Positions 44,730 to 53,519 of a stretch of DNA of 64,000 nucleotides are shown here, one piece after another (positions within the stretch are counted from its first letter, which is position 1; every line of letters starts with the position of its first letter). This DNA is from Blautia sp. XA-2221. GTDB taxonomy: Bacteria > Bacillota > Clostridia > Lachnospirales > Lachnospiraceae. The translations under genes were made by a program, and so were the position numbers. The notes below the pieces were generated by a model that saw only the letters and a program-made list of their open reading frames with translations, searched no databases and was not told where the DNA came from. The stretch covers positions 186,001 to 250,000 of the forward strand of contig NZ_JAJQXX010000002.1 in assembly GCF_028767025.1 (NCBI RefSeq). The letters run 5' to 3'.

Positions 44730-44764
44730 AACAGGCAGTCTGTGTGACGGCCTGTTGTTTTGTT
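44730..44764 (+). terminator. Probable original guaA terminator
   Basis: AACAGGC and GCCTGTT form a stem followed by GTTTTGTT, 29 bp beyond core D. With the elements removed it would lie about 30 bp after the guaA stop. Confidence 0.68.
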
Positions 44765-45096
44765 AATAACTGTATTTTATTAAAAAGAATATTGAAATTT
44801 GCTCTCAATATAAATAAGAAGTAATCCATTGTTTTTTTATTACTCTTTGCTATAATTGATTCATAGCGATTGTTTATTATAAAGACAATTATATAACAGA
44901 AAGCAGTATAGATATATTCCAGGTAAAACGTTAATGTATTTTGCTAAGTGCTGTTGAAGTGGGAATATATGAGGAAGTGTGTGTTGTCATTCTAGCTGTA
45001 TGAATCTGACAGAATATTCAGAGGACATGGGTACTCTCATTTCCATCTGTTTTTTATAGGTTTCCATTGTCAAAATCCCCCACCGGAGGTATGCGT
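44765..45096. other. Intergenic region, chromosomal side
   Basis: About 330 AT-rich bases before the acetyltransferase. A TATAAT lies near 44852 without a convincing -35. No gene seen. Confidence 0.45.
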
Positions 45097-45525
45097 ATGA
45101 TACGAAAAATGAAGTCAACAGATCTTGATAAAGTAATGGACATATGGCTTTTTTCCAATATACAGGCTCATGATTTTATCCCGGAGGAATATTGGCGGAG
45201 TAACTGGCAGCAGGTGCGCTCCATGCTTCCGGAAGCGGAAGTATATGTGTATGAGAAGGATGATGATATCAGGGGATTTATTGGAATGATGGAAAACTAT
45301 ATCGCCGGTATTTTTGTGGATGAAAAATTTCGTTCCTGTGGTATTGGAGGGATGCTTCTGGAATATGTGAAAACTGTAAAAAAGAAACTGAGTCTGTCTG
45401 TATATAAAAAGAATCAGGCAGCGGTCAGATTTTACTTGAGGAATGGATTTATGATTGTTTCTGAGACGGAAGACGAGGATGTGGGAGAAACAGAAATGCT
45501 TTTGGAGTGGTGCAATAATGAATAA
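45097..45525 (+). CDS. GNAT family N-acetyltransferase
   Basis: 142 residues from ATG 45097, 7 nt after CGGAGG (45091 is too close). Acetyl-CoA motif A: IAGIFVDEKFRSCGIGGMLLEYV, then LSVYKKNQAAVRFYLRNGFMIV. It resembles YjaB-like enzymes. Substrate unknown. The end overlaps the next gene by 8 bp, so the two are translationally coupled. Confidence 0.88.
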   Translation: MIRKMKSTDLDKVMDIWLFSNIQAHDFIPEEYWRSNWQQVRSMLPEAEVYVYEKDDDIRGFIGMMENYIAGIFVDEKFRSCGIGGMLLEYVKTVKKKLSLSVYKKNQAAVRFYLRNGFMIVSETEDEDVGETEMLLEWCNNE

Positions 45526-46078
45526 AAATACAAAAATAAAAGACGGTTATGCAGAATATGAACTGATCCGTTCTCAAAGAAAAAGCCTTGCCCTTCAGGT
45601 AAAGGGGGACGGTATGGTGGTTGTACGAGCGCCTCTGAGGCTGCCAAAAGATAAAATTGACAGTTTTGTAATGGAACACAGGGACTGGATAGAAAAGCAG
45701 AAGAACAGGGTTCAGGAACTGAGCTGTAAAAGGCGTGAGATCACAGAGCAGGAGCGTCTGGAGGGGATTCGGAAGGCTTTGAAGATTTTTCCGGAGAGGA
45801 CAGCGTTTTTTGCTGGAAGAATGGGCGTAGATTATGGCAGAATCACAGTTCGGGAGCAGAAAACAAGATGGGGAAGCTGCAGTCAGAAGGGCAACCTGAA
45901 TTTTAACTGGAAGCTGGTTCTGATGCCTCAGGAGATTTTGGATTATGTGGTGGTTCATGAGCTTGCTCACAGGAAAGAAATGAATCATTCAGCCAGATTT
46001 TGGGCTATTGTGGAACAGGTGCTGCCGGATTATCAGAACAGAAGAAATGAGCTGAAAAAGCTGGGGCAGTTTTTATAA
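45518..46078 (+). CDS. YgjP-like zinc metallopeptidase (M48/SprT-type)
   Basis: 186 residues. VVHELAHRKEMNHSARFW holds HExxH and a downstream His in the family spacing; REQKTRWGSCSQKGNLNFNW is the signature before it. YgjP-like proteins are cytosolic and poorly characterised. Coupled to the acetyltransferase gene by overlap. Confidence 0.88.
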   Translation: MNKNTKIKDGYAEYELIRSQRKSLALQVKGDGMVVVRAPLRLPKDKIDSFVMEHRDWIEKQKNRVQELSCKRREITEQERLEGIRKALKIFPERTAFFAGRMGVDYGRITVREQKTRWGSCSQKGNLNFNWKLVLMPQEILDYVVVHELAHRKEMNHSARFWAIVEQVLPDYQNRRNELKKLGQFL

Positions 46079-46342
46079 TTATACAGAGTCCAGGTGGAAA
46101 TTTACTATGAACAGATAGTGACGAAATGCTCTACTTATGAAAAGTCTGTTAATATCTCCTCTGTATGGGAGAACCGACAAAGACGCAGAATTATTTAGAG
46201 TATAAAAACTTTTATGGTTATAACGATACTGGTTTCGCAGGTTGTATCAAAGCCCGGAGGCACACGAAAGGGTAATTAGAGTTATTATAATATATACACG
46301 TTGGAAGTGTGCTTACCATGTTGCCTTTACTATGAGTAGGTA
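46079..46342. other. Intergenic region
   Basis: About 260 bases without a gene. Nothing recognised besides the repeats that follow. Confidence 0.45.
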
Positions 46343-46475
46343 AACTTGAAAAATGCATGAAACTTTTGGTGCTTTGTATTTAGGAGATTCACATACAGAG
46401 TTTAAGAATGTTTTGTGACCGTATATTATGAATGCTGTTATGCGAGATTTTGCCGTTGCTTCTTTATAGATTTTT
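46343..46475 (+). repeat. Dispersed noncoding repeat, copy A
   Basis: About 133 bp matching 48176-48310. Perfectly shared stretches include ACAGAGTTTAAGA and TGTTTTGTGACCGTATA; flanking parts differ by scattered changes. No frame. Confidence 0.72.
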
Positions 46476-46688
46476 GTATAAAAATACATAAATAATTAAT
46501 GTGTGAAGAAATGAAAAAAGATAGACACAGATAATAAAAAGTTGTGTAAGAGGAAGTTGCTAATGTTGCCAGAGGGGCGAATCTGCAGAGATCAGAATCT
46601 GTAGAGGTCATGATAAAAAGTCAACAGCGATTCCGCCTAAAATGAACATGACAGAATTTGTGTTTAAAAGACAAAAGCTCATGAAGAA
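46476..46688. other. Intergenic spacer
   Basis: AT-rich, no gene recognised. Confidence 0.4.
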
Positions 46689-46866
46689 TTTTTGTCAGTA
46701 GCCCGTAGTTTTACCATTATCTATGACCGCAGTAAAAAACTGAAAGTATATGCAGGTCTTTTGTCATGTGCCTGTAGTTTTACCATTATTTATGGTCGCA
46801 GTAAAAAAATGAAAGTATATGAAGGTTTTTTGTCAGTAGCCCGTAGTTTTTTGATTATCTATACCA
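46689..46866 (+). repeat. 69-bp tandem repeat, about 2.6 copies
   Basis: Copies start with TTGTCAGTAGCCCGTAG or close variants, anchored at 46694, 46763 and 46832, exactly 69 bp apart. The period is 23 codons and a frame runs through, but it has no ribosome site and continues out of phase into the hydrolase gene, so coding is doubtful. Confidence 0.78.
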
Positions 46867-46885
46867 AAGAGAGGAGATTAGTGTT

Positions 46886-47881
46886 ATGCAGAAGGATGAC
46901 AGATATAAAAAAATTATTCATGAAAATGAATATGTTTGCAAAATGCAAAATGAGGTTTTACCGTATCTGGAGCAGAGAGTAAGCGAAGCCTGGATTCCAT
47001 GTGCTCCGGAAAACAGGGGAAGGGTTCATGTGCTAAGATATCTGGCAGATAAGGCCAGAGGCGTAGTGGTCATCAGTCATGGGTTTTCGGAGTCAGCGCA
47101 GAAATATCCTGAACTGATCTATTATTTTTTGCAGGAGCATTATCATGTGTATTTACCTGAGCATTGTGGGCACGGACTGAGTTATCGTCTTACAGAGGAT
47201 CCTTCGCTTGTTCATCTGGACCGCTGGAACAGATACAGCCGGGATTTTCTGAGGGTGTCAAGACTGATACGAAAAGCGCATCCCGGATTACCGCTGTATT
47301 TATTCGCACATTCTATGGGAGGGGCGGTAGCGGCAATTGCGGCAGCAAGAGAGCCTTATATGTACAAAAAGGTGATTTTGTCTTCTCCGATGATACGTCC
47401 TCTCACGGGAAATGTTCCTTATCCCGCTGCAATCAGGATTTCTAGGGCAGCATGCAGAACAGGACGGGAAATGAAATATGTGGCAGGGCAGAAACCATAT
47501 GACGGAACGGAACAGTTTGAGACAAGTTCAGGTCTTTCGCGACCGCGGTTTGAACGGTATAAAGAAATTCGCAGAAACAATATTGAATGTCAGACATTTT
47601 CGCCATCTTATGGGTGGCTGTACAATGCAGCAAAAATGAACTGGTATCTGCAGAGAAGCGCATGGAAAGACATTGCTGCGCCGGTGCTTTTGCTTCAGGC
47701 AGAAACAGACAGTCTGGTTTCCCTGAAAGCGCAGGATATTTTTGCAGAAAAAATTAATAATTGTGGTAAAACTTCCTGTACTCTCATCAGAATGGCGGGT
47801 ACAAAGCATGAAATTTTTAATGGACCGGATGATATTTTGGAAAAATACTGGGGATATGTATTTGGTTTTTTGAAAGGATAA
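46886..47881 (+). CDS. Alpha/beta hydrolase, lysophospholipase/monoacylglycerol lipase-like
   Basis: 331 residues. VVVISHGFSES is the oxyanion segment, LFAHSMGGAVA the nucleophile elbow with Ser, QAETDSLVS probably supplies Asp, and GTKHEIFNG the His. Serine-aldehyde_lipase/Hydrolase_4 type, cytosolic (no signal peptide). It may degrade lysophospholipids or monoacylglycerols. GAGAGGAG precedes ATG; the next gene starts 7 nt later. Confidence 0.88.
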   Translation: MQKDDRYKKIIHENEYVCKMQNEVLPYLEQRVSEAWIPCAPENRGRVHVLRYLADKARGVVVISHGFSESAQKYPELIYYFLQEHYHVYLPEHCGHGLSYRLTEDPSLVHLDRWNRYSRDFLRVSRLIRKAHPGLPLYLFAHSMGGAVAAIAAAREPYMYKKVILSSPMIRPLTGNVPYPAAIRISRAACRTGREMKYVAGQKPYDGTEQFETSSGLSRPRFERYKEIRRNNIECQTFSPSYGWLYNAAKMNWYLQRSAWKDIAAPVLLLQAETDSLVSLKAQDIFAEKINNCGKTSCTLIRMAGTKHEIFNGPDDILEKYWGYVFGFLKG

Positions 47882-47888
47882 AATATTT

Positions 47889-48161
47889 ATGTACAGATAT
47901 TTTGTTTTGTACCTGATTTTTATAAATATGATAGCTTTTTTGGCATATGGAATCGACAAGAAGAGAGCAGTGCGGAATCAGTGGAGGATTTCAGAGAAGG
48001 CATTGCTGGGAATGGCTGCTTTGGGCGGCAGCATCGGGGCGCTTGCAGGAATGAAAATATTCCATCATAAAACCAGAAAGGCAAAATTTTTTGTGGGTGT
48101 TCCGGTGATTCTGGCTGCAGAGCTTATTGTGGGATTTTGGGTTCTTGTATCTATTAGGTAA
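47889..48161 (+). CDS. DUF1294 small membrane protein
   Basis: 90 residues with membrane helices at about 5-22 and 68-87, and a middle segment GIDKKRAVRNQWRISEKALLGMAALGGSIGALAGM, typical of DUF1294. Function unknown. Probably co-transcribed with the hydrolase. Confidence 0.88.
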   Translation: MYRYFVLYLIFINMIAFLAYGIDKKRAVRNQWRISEKALLGMAALGGSIGALAGMKIFHHKTRKAKFFVGVPVILAAELIVGFWVLVSIR

Positions 48162-48175
48162 AATGTAGATGAGCG

Positions 48176-48310
48176 AATTTGAAAAAGCACACAAATTCTC
48201 GTTGTTTTGTCTTTAGGAGATGTATATACAGAGTTTAAGATTGTTTTGTGACCGTATAGTACGGATTTTGTTATGCAAAATTTTGTATTGGTTTATTTCT
48301 ATAGAATTTT
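48176..48310 (+). repeat. Dispersed noncoding repeat, copy B
   Basis: Matches 46343-46475; the two copies flank the hydrolase and DUF1294 genes in the same orientation. Confidence 0.72.
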
Positions 48311-48842
48311 GAACATGGAAATCTGTAATATGTGGATAACAAAGAAATATCAGACGTTATATGTGTATTATACAGCGAAAAATAAAAATGTGCAGTTTTT
48401 AGGGGTTTATCTATATGTGGTTTTATTATTAAGCGGGGGCTGTGTAGTCTGTAGTAGCTTAAAAAAGAAAGAATAATACCGGAATTAAAATAATTTACGA
48501 TGCCGGAAATCATACATAGGATTACATGATTACTGCACAATATATTAAGAACAGGCATTATGCATGAAGTCTGAAAAAGCGTTCAGGAAAGCTGGGAGAA
48601 TCCGGATAGTAGAGGAATAGAGAAGAGGAATAACTACAGTATATCAGCTTAAAAATCTAACACGAGAGAAACTGTGAAAAGTTAGGACATAAAAAGCAAA
48701 AATAAGGGAAATTTTTTATGATATTGTGTATCATAGTTATGTGAAAATAGAAATAATCCACAGTATCTCCAACAGTATAGCATACAGTCCTTGGAGAGGG
48801 ACTATAGAGACTACTACTTTATAATACGAGGAAAAGAGAAAA
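48311..48842. other. Intergenic region
   Basis: About 530 bases. A 67-codon frame starting at 48273 lacks a ribosome site and overlaps the repeat; I do not call it. No terminator or RNA family recognised. Confidence 0.45.
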
Positions 48843-49439
48843 ATGAAGGGAACAATTATATGTTATGGAGATTCCAATACTTACGGATATGATCCTCGGT
48901 CTTTGACAGGGGGACGGTATCCTGAAAATGTTCGTTGGACAGGTATTCTTCAGGAAAAATCTGGATGGAGCATAAAGAATCATGGAGTGAACGGGCGCTG
49001 TATCCCTCATAATCCATCTCAGATCCACTTTTTCTGTGAGCAGATGAAAGACTGGTGTAAGATGAATGGTCCTGTAAAAATATGGGTTATGTTGGGGACA
49101 AATGATCTTTTGACGGAGACGGGATTTACTGCAGAAGATACAGGACTTCGTATGAAAAAATTTCTTCAGGTGCTGGTGGAGCAGATAAAAATCAGTAATC
49201 GGGAAATGGAAGTCCGGCTGATATCCCCTCCTCCTGTAAAGCGGGGAGCCTGGGTAGATGAGGAACGAATCTGCCGGGAGGCTGAAAAACTGGACCAGGT
49301 ATACAGAAAAGCAGCCGGGGAGTTGAACATTGATTTTACAGGAACAGCAGCCTGGCAAATTTCTGTGGCATATGACGGTGTGCATTTTTCTGAGGACGGT
49401 CACAGAAAATTTGCAGACAGACTGTTGAAAATTTTATAA
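48843..49439 (+). CDS. SGNH/GDSL hydrolase
   Basis: 198 residues. Block I CYGDSNTYG with nucleophile Ser, block II Gly/Asn in NHGVNGR, block III MLGTNDLL and block V DGVHFSEDGH (Asp, His). No signal peptide. It likely deacylates an ester such as an acylated sugar; substrate unknown. Confidence 0.9.
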   Translation: MKGTIICYGDSNTYGYDPRSLTGGRYPENVRWTGILQEKSGWSIKNHGVNGRCIPHNPSQIHFFCEQMKDWCKMNGPVKIWVMLGTNDLLTETGFTAEDTGLRMKKFLQVLVEQIKISNREMEVRLISPPPVKRGAWVDEERICREAEKLDQVYRKAAGELNIDFTGTAAWQISVAYDGVHFSEDGHRKFADRLLKIL

Positions 49440-49611
49440 AATAAACCAGGTGCAGAAGAAAGAAACTACCACAAAAACAAGAAAAGTTCTTTTGTATATG
49501 TATACTGCTGATTCTTTTGTGCAAAAGCAAAAGTGGTACTTATTTACGGTTCATTTTTACAGTTCCAAGGATTGGTTATAACAGGATGAAAAGCGTTTAA
49601 CTATAAAAGAC

Positions 49612-49645
49612 AAATTTGAAAAAAGCATAAATTTCCTGCTTTTAG
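49612..49645 (+). repeat. Possible partial copy C of the dispersed repeat
   Basis: AATTTGAAAAAAGCATAAATTT..CTTTTAG resembles the first 40 bases of copies A and B only. Confidence 0.35.
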
Positions 49646-49729
49646 TTGAAATTCCCTGAGTAAACGTATCAAAGAAATTTTACAGGAAAATTGATAAAAG
49701 AAATTCACCAAGGAAACGGAGGGATGAGT

Positions 49730-50185
49730 ATGGCGAAAAAAATAGGAATCATATCCGATACTCATGGATTGATGCGTCCGGAGGTTTTGGAAATTCTCAA
49801 AACCTGCGACTGTATTTTACACGGCGGAGATATGAACAAGCCGGAGATCCTTGATCAGATTCGACCGCTGGCATCTGTTTATGTGGTGCGTGGAAACAAT
49901 GACAAGGACTGGGCGGAGGGACTGTCCAGAACTCTTCGCTTTACGATAGAAGGTGTGGAGTTTTTTATGACACATAACAAAAAAGATGTGGCATGGGAGC
50001 TTGGAAACGCTCAGGTTGTTGTTTTTGGACATACGCATAAATATTTTGAAAAAATAATAGATAACCGTTTGTGGATCAATCCGGGAAGCTGCGGACCACG
50101 CAGATTTGACCAGGAGATTACCATGGCTGTTATGCATGTGGATGCCGGGAAATATCAGGTGGAAAAAATAGTTATTGAACCGTAG
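49730..50185 (+). CDS. YfcE/MJ0936 family metallophosphoesterase
   Basis: 151 residues from ATG 49730, 6-7 nt after CGGAGGG (49724 is too close). Metal ligands: GIISDTHG, CILHGGDM, VRGNND, FMTHNKK and FGHTHK, in family order. It hydrolyses phosphodiester or phosphomonoester bonds with two metals; the physiological substrate is unclear. Confidence 0.9.
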   Translation: MAKKIGIISDTHGLMRPEVLEILKTCDCILHGGDMNKPEILDQIRPLASVYVVRGNNDKDWAEGLSRTLRFTIEGVEFFMTHNKKDVAWELGNAQVVVFGHTHKYFEKIIDNRLWINPGSCGPRRFDQEITMAVMHVDAGKYQVEKIVIEP

Positions 50186-50358
50186 AATCTGTGGAAAACT
50201 GTGAATAGAGGCTGGTTTTATAAGCGAAAACAGACATTCACGAACAAAGATTCGAAAAAAATAAGTTCGTCCCGTTTTATTGGACATAGCTTGTGATATA
50301 ATCCTTTTTATCAAAAAGAAATGTTCAGAAAATATGTTTGCACAGGGAGGAACGAAAG

Positions 50359-50625
50359 ATGCAGAGTGGGCAGAGAGCAGGCAGGGAAATGGCTGCATAT
50401 GCGTCAGATAAGTACGATTCATACGGCAGAAGACACAGGAAACAGAGTAAGGAAAAGCTTTCCGGAGGAAAGGCGTTGCTTTGGGGAATTGTGCTGACTT
50501 TGGAGATCATAATTCTTGGAGCGATGTTTCTTCATGTGGACTTTCATTCTGTGGATCGGATTGCGCTGATTCTTGCATTTGTGGTAGTATATTTTGGAGT
50601 TGTAGCGGGACTGACAGACAGGTAG
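50359..50625 (+). CDS. Small two-helix membrane protein
   Basis: 88 residues from ATG 50359 (AGGGAGGA 8 nt upstream). Basic, Tyr-rich N-terminus, helices at about 39-58 and 64-82, very short end. No family recognised. Ends 10 nt before the WYL regulator gene; probably same transcript. Confidence 0.68.
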   Translation: MQSGQRAGREMAAYASDKYDSYGRRHRKQSKEKLSGGKALLWGIVLTLEIIILGAMFLHVDFHSVDRIALILAFVVVYFGVVAGLTDR

Positions 50626-50635
50626 GAGTGTGTTT

Positions 50636-51682
50636 ATGCCCAGATCGTTTAATCAGAAGCTGAAGATTCTGTATGTAAAAAAGGTTCTTGAAGAGAAATC
50701 TGACAGGGATCATCCCATGCAGGTCAAAGATATCATTGCCAATCTTCAGGCTTATGGCATTAATGTAGAAAGAAAAACAATTTATGATGATATTGAGGCT
50801 CTGAGACTGTTTGGACTTAATATCTTGAACCGGAGAGGAAAGGTGTCAGGGTATTATTTGGAAGAACGGACTTTTGAATTTGCAGAATTAAAATTTCTCA
50901 CAGATATGGTTCAGTCCTCGCATTTTCTTCCGGTCAGACATACGCAGAAGCTTATCCGTAAACTGGAAGGGCTGACCAGTATCCATCAGGCAAAGAAGAT
51001 GCAGAGACAGGCGCTGGCAGTGTGTGAGACCAGAACGGAAAATGGGGAAGTATATGTAAATATTGAGGTGATCTGCAATGCAATTTCCACAGACAGGCAG
51101 ATCAGTTTTTCTTATTACGAATGGACGGTTGAAAAGAAACTTAGGCAGAAGAAAAACGGAGCTTTTTGCAGAATGAGTCCGTGGAAACTTTTCTGGAGAG
51201 ATGACAGCTATTATCTTCTTGGTCTGGATGAAAACAGCGGAGTTGTCAAGCATTACCAGGTGGATAAAATGAAAGATATGCAGCTGGAAAAGGAAAAAAG
51301 AAACGGAGCTGCGATTTTTCGGGATCTTGAACTTGGTAAATTTTCTGTGGATGCGTTTGGAATGTCAGGCGGCAGAGATGTTTTGCTTAAAATGGAATTT
51401 GATAATCGTCTGATCGGAATAGTTCTGGATCGCTTTGGCACAGAGGCTATGATCAGAAAGTCAGATGAAGATCATTTTCTTTTCCAGGCGCATGTCTGTG
51501 TGGGCAGGCAGTTTTTTGGCTGGCTTGCAGGTCTTGGAGAAGGCGTAAAGATTGTTGGTCCTGAAAAGATCCGGAAAGAATACGCAACTTTTTTAAAACA
51601 GGCGCTGAGAAATAACGAGGGAAGAAATGAGGACAAAAATAACAGTAAAATCCAGGCTTCTGGAACTTCTGGAAAAAAATAA
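50636..51682 (+). CDS. WYL-domain transcriptional regulator
   Basis: 348 residues from ATG 50636 (AGGAG upstream). N-terminal winged helix (VKDIIANLQAYGINVERKTIYDDIEAL), then a WYL domain with SPWKLFWRDDSYYLLGLDE, and a C-terminal WCX-like extension. WYL domains sense ligands such as nucleic acids or nucleotides. Its last 56 bp overlap birA, an unusually long overlap; the Asn/Ser/Lys-rich tail looks read-through-like. Confidence 0.88.
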   Translation: MPRSFNQKLKILYVKKVLEEKSDRDHPMQVKDIIANLQAYGINVERKTIYDDIEALRLFGLNILNRRGKVSGYYLEERTFEFAELKFLTDMVQSSHFLPVRHTQKLIRKLEGLTSIHQAKKMQRQALAVCETRTENGEVYVNIEVICNAISTDRQISFSYYEWTVEKKLRQKKNGAFCRMSPWKLFWRDDSYYLLGLDENSGVVKHYQVDKMKDMQLEKEKRNGAAIFRDLELGKFSVDAFGMSGGRDVLLKMEFDNRLIGIVLDRFGTEAMIRKSDEDHFLFQAHVCVGRQFFGWLAGLGEGVKIVGPEKIRKEYATFLKQALRNNEGRNEDKNNSKIQASGTSGKK

Positions 51683-52607
51683 GGGAACAGTCATATCAGG
51701 AGAAAGGATTGCTGAGGAACTTCAGTGTACAAGAGCTGCAGTGTGGAAAGCGGTAAAAACTCTTCGAGAGGAAGGCTATGAAATCGCAGCAGGACCCAAT
51801 AAAGGATATATGCTGTCTGCAGACAGTAATAAACTGGCAGAAGAGGGAATTCGTCCTTTTTTGGCAAAACCGGATGTTTTTCTGAAAGTTTATCCGGAAA
51901 CGGAATCAACCAACAGAACTGCCAAACAGGCGGCGATCAGCGGGGAAGCAGGCCATGGAAGCGCGGTGCTGGCTTACAGACAGACGGCAGGAAGAGGCAG
52001 GAGAGGACGGGAGTTTTATTCACCCTATAATGCGGGATTGTATCTCAGCGTGATTCTGGAGCCGGAGGGAAACATTCAGGAAAGTCTTGCTCTGACGGCT
52101 GAGGCGGCAGTGGCTGTTTATAAGGCAGTAAAGGAACTGACAGGCAAAGAACTTGATATTAAGTGGGTAAATGATCTTTACTATTGTAATAAAAAGGTAT
52201 GTGGAATTCTTACAGAGGCAGTTACGGATTTTGAAAGCGGGGACATTGAGTTTGCAGTTGTGGGAATCGGACTGAATATTTATGAACCGGAGGAGGGATA
52301 TCCGGCGGAGCTGGATGGGATTGCCGGCGCTCTTTATAAAAGCCGGGAAGAAGCTGCCGGGATAAACAGAAATCAACTGGCGGTAGCAGTGATCAATCAT
52401 CTTCTGAAAGAAACACAGAAGCTCTGTATTCCCAGGGAATATATAGACAGAAGTATGGTTGTGGGACGCAGAATTCATATTATGGACAATTCAGGTGAAC
52501 GAATTGCAAAAGCCCTGCAAATATGCCGGGATGGAAGGCTGAAAGTGTTGGAAACAGACGGTTCGGAGAGCATTTTGTCCTATGAAGAGGTGTCCTTGAA
52601 AATATAG
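51627..52607 (+). CDS. birA: Bifunctional biotin--[acetyl-CoA-carboxylase] ligase/biotin repressor
   Basis: 326 residues: N-terminal helix-turn-helix (ISGERIAEELQCTRAAVWKAVKTL, about 22-46), catalytic domain with ESTNRTAK, AYRQTAGRGRRGREFYSP (biotinyl-AMP loop), DIKWVNDLYY and GILTEAV, and a small C-terminal SH3-like domain. It attaches biotin to carboxylases and can repress biotin genes. GAGGGAAG precedes ATG; terminator follows. Confidence 0.93.
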   Translation: MRTKITVKSRLLELLEKNKGTVISGERIAEELQCTRAAVWKAVKTLREEGYEIAAGPNKGYMLSADSNKLAEEGIRPFLAKPDVFLKVYPETESTNRTAKQAAISGEAGHGSAVLAYRQTAGRGRRGREFYSPYNAGLYLSVILEPEGNIQESLALTAEAAVAVYKAVKELTGKELDIKWVNDLYYCNKKVCGILTEAVTDFESGDIEFAVVGIGLNIYEPEEGYPAELDGIAGALYKSREEAAGINRNQLAVAVINHLLKETQKLCIPREYIDRSMVVGRRIHIMDNSGERIAKALQICRDGRLKVLETDGSESILSYEEVSLKI

Positions 52608-52623
52608 ATAATCAAAATAAATT

Positions 52624-52657
52624 TGGATGATTTGCATAAAAAATCATCCATTTTTTG
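52624..52657 (+). terminator. Terminator of birA transcript
   Basis: TGGATGATT and AATCATCCA, 9-bp stem, then T6. Confidence 0.88.
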
Positions 52658-52679
52658 TGCAAAATAGTAGAGAAAAATA

Positions 52680-52707
52680 TTGACTTTCAGGGCGTGAAGA
52701 GTAAAAT
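52680..52707 (+). promoter_or_regulatory. Promoter of the ATP synthase operon
   Basis: TTGACT, 16-bp spacer, TAAAAT (52702-52707). A short hairpin-forming leader lies between it and AGGAGGG at 52754. Confidence 0.65.
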
Positions 52708-52784
52708 ATAGAAATCGAAAAAGCGGTCTGACCAGATTTCGGACTGAAAGAAAAGGAGGGAGTGAAACGAACAGTTTAACAGAA

Positions 52785-53453
52785 GTGTTGAAAGAAGAGC
52801 TGAACTGCAAAACGGTTTTTACGATTCCAATTGGAAAAGGAATACCGGTATTTGAATCAGTTGTAGTTACCTGGGTGATCATGGCAGTGCTGGTAGTATT
52901 GTCGCTGATTCTGGTAAGGAATCTGAAAGTTGAAAACCCCGGAAAAAAACAGCTTCTTCTGGAATCAGGGATCGGCGCTCTGAGAAACTTTTTCCGGGGA
53001 ATCCTGGGGGAGGACGGAGATCGGTACATTCCGTATATGATGACAGTAATTATTTATCTGGGAGTTTCTAATGTGTCAGGTATCTTTGGCGTAAAGCCGC
53101 CGACAAAAGACTTGAACGTTACGCTGGCACTTGCAGTTATGAGTATGTTTCTCATTGAATACTGCGGTATCCATAAAAAGGGTCTGAAAGGATTTTTTAA
53201 GAGCTTTCTGGATCCAATACCGGTTATGCTCCCGATGAATATTATGGAGGTTCTCATTCGTCCAACTGCCCTCTGTTTCCGACTTTTCGGTAATATTCTC
53301 GGAGGGTTTGTAGTAATGGCGCTTGTCGAGTTTGTATGCCCGGCAATCCTGCCAATTCCATTCAGCCTGTATTTTGATTTTTTTGATGGTTTCATACAGG
53401 CATATATTTTTGTTTTTTTAACATCCATGTTCATGAAAGAAACAATGGAATAA
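52785..53453 (+). CDS. atpB: ATP synthase F0 subunit a
   Basis: 222 residues as given from GTG 52785. Five to six membrane helices; the essential Arg lies in LCFRLFGNILGGF, with IMEVLIRP before it. Forms the ion channel half of F0 beside the c-ring. Start is uncertain: no ATG is present, and AGGAGGG (52754-52760) sits 24 nt before GTG but only 6 nt before an in-frame ACG at 52767, which would add NSLTE-type residues typical of the N-terminus. First gene of the atp operon. Confidence 0.9.
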   Translation: MLKEELNCKTVFTIPIGKGIPVFESVVVTWVIMAVLVVLSLILVRNLKVENPGKKQLLLESGIGALRNFFRGILGEDGDRYIPYMMTVIIYLGVSNVSGIFGVKPPTKDLNVTLALAVMSMFLIEYCGIHKKGLKGFFKSFLDPIPVMLPMNIMEVLIRPTALCFRLFGNILGGFVVMALVEFVCPAILPIPFSLYFDFFDGFIQAYIFVFLTSMFMKETME

Positions 53454-53519
53454 TCGCCGCACAGGCAGCACAGTCACATGTATCTAACAATTCTAATGAA
53501 AACTCAGGAGGAAAAAATC

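Noticed and set aside
48273-48476. A 67-codon plus-strand frame
   Set aside because: Begins inside the dispersed repeat, lacks a ribosome site and looks random.
52624-52784. Riboswitch before the ATP synthase operon
   Set aside because: The leader has a terminator from birA and a short hairpin only; no known aptamer pattern was recognised.
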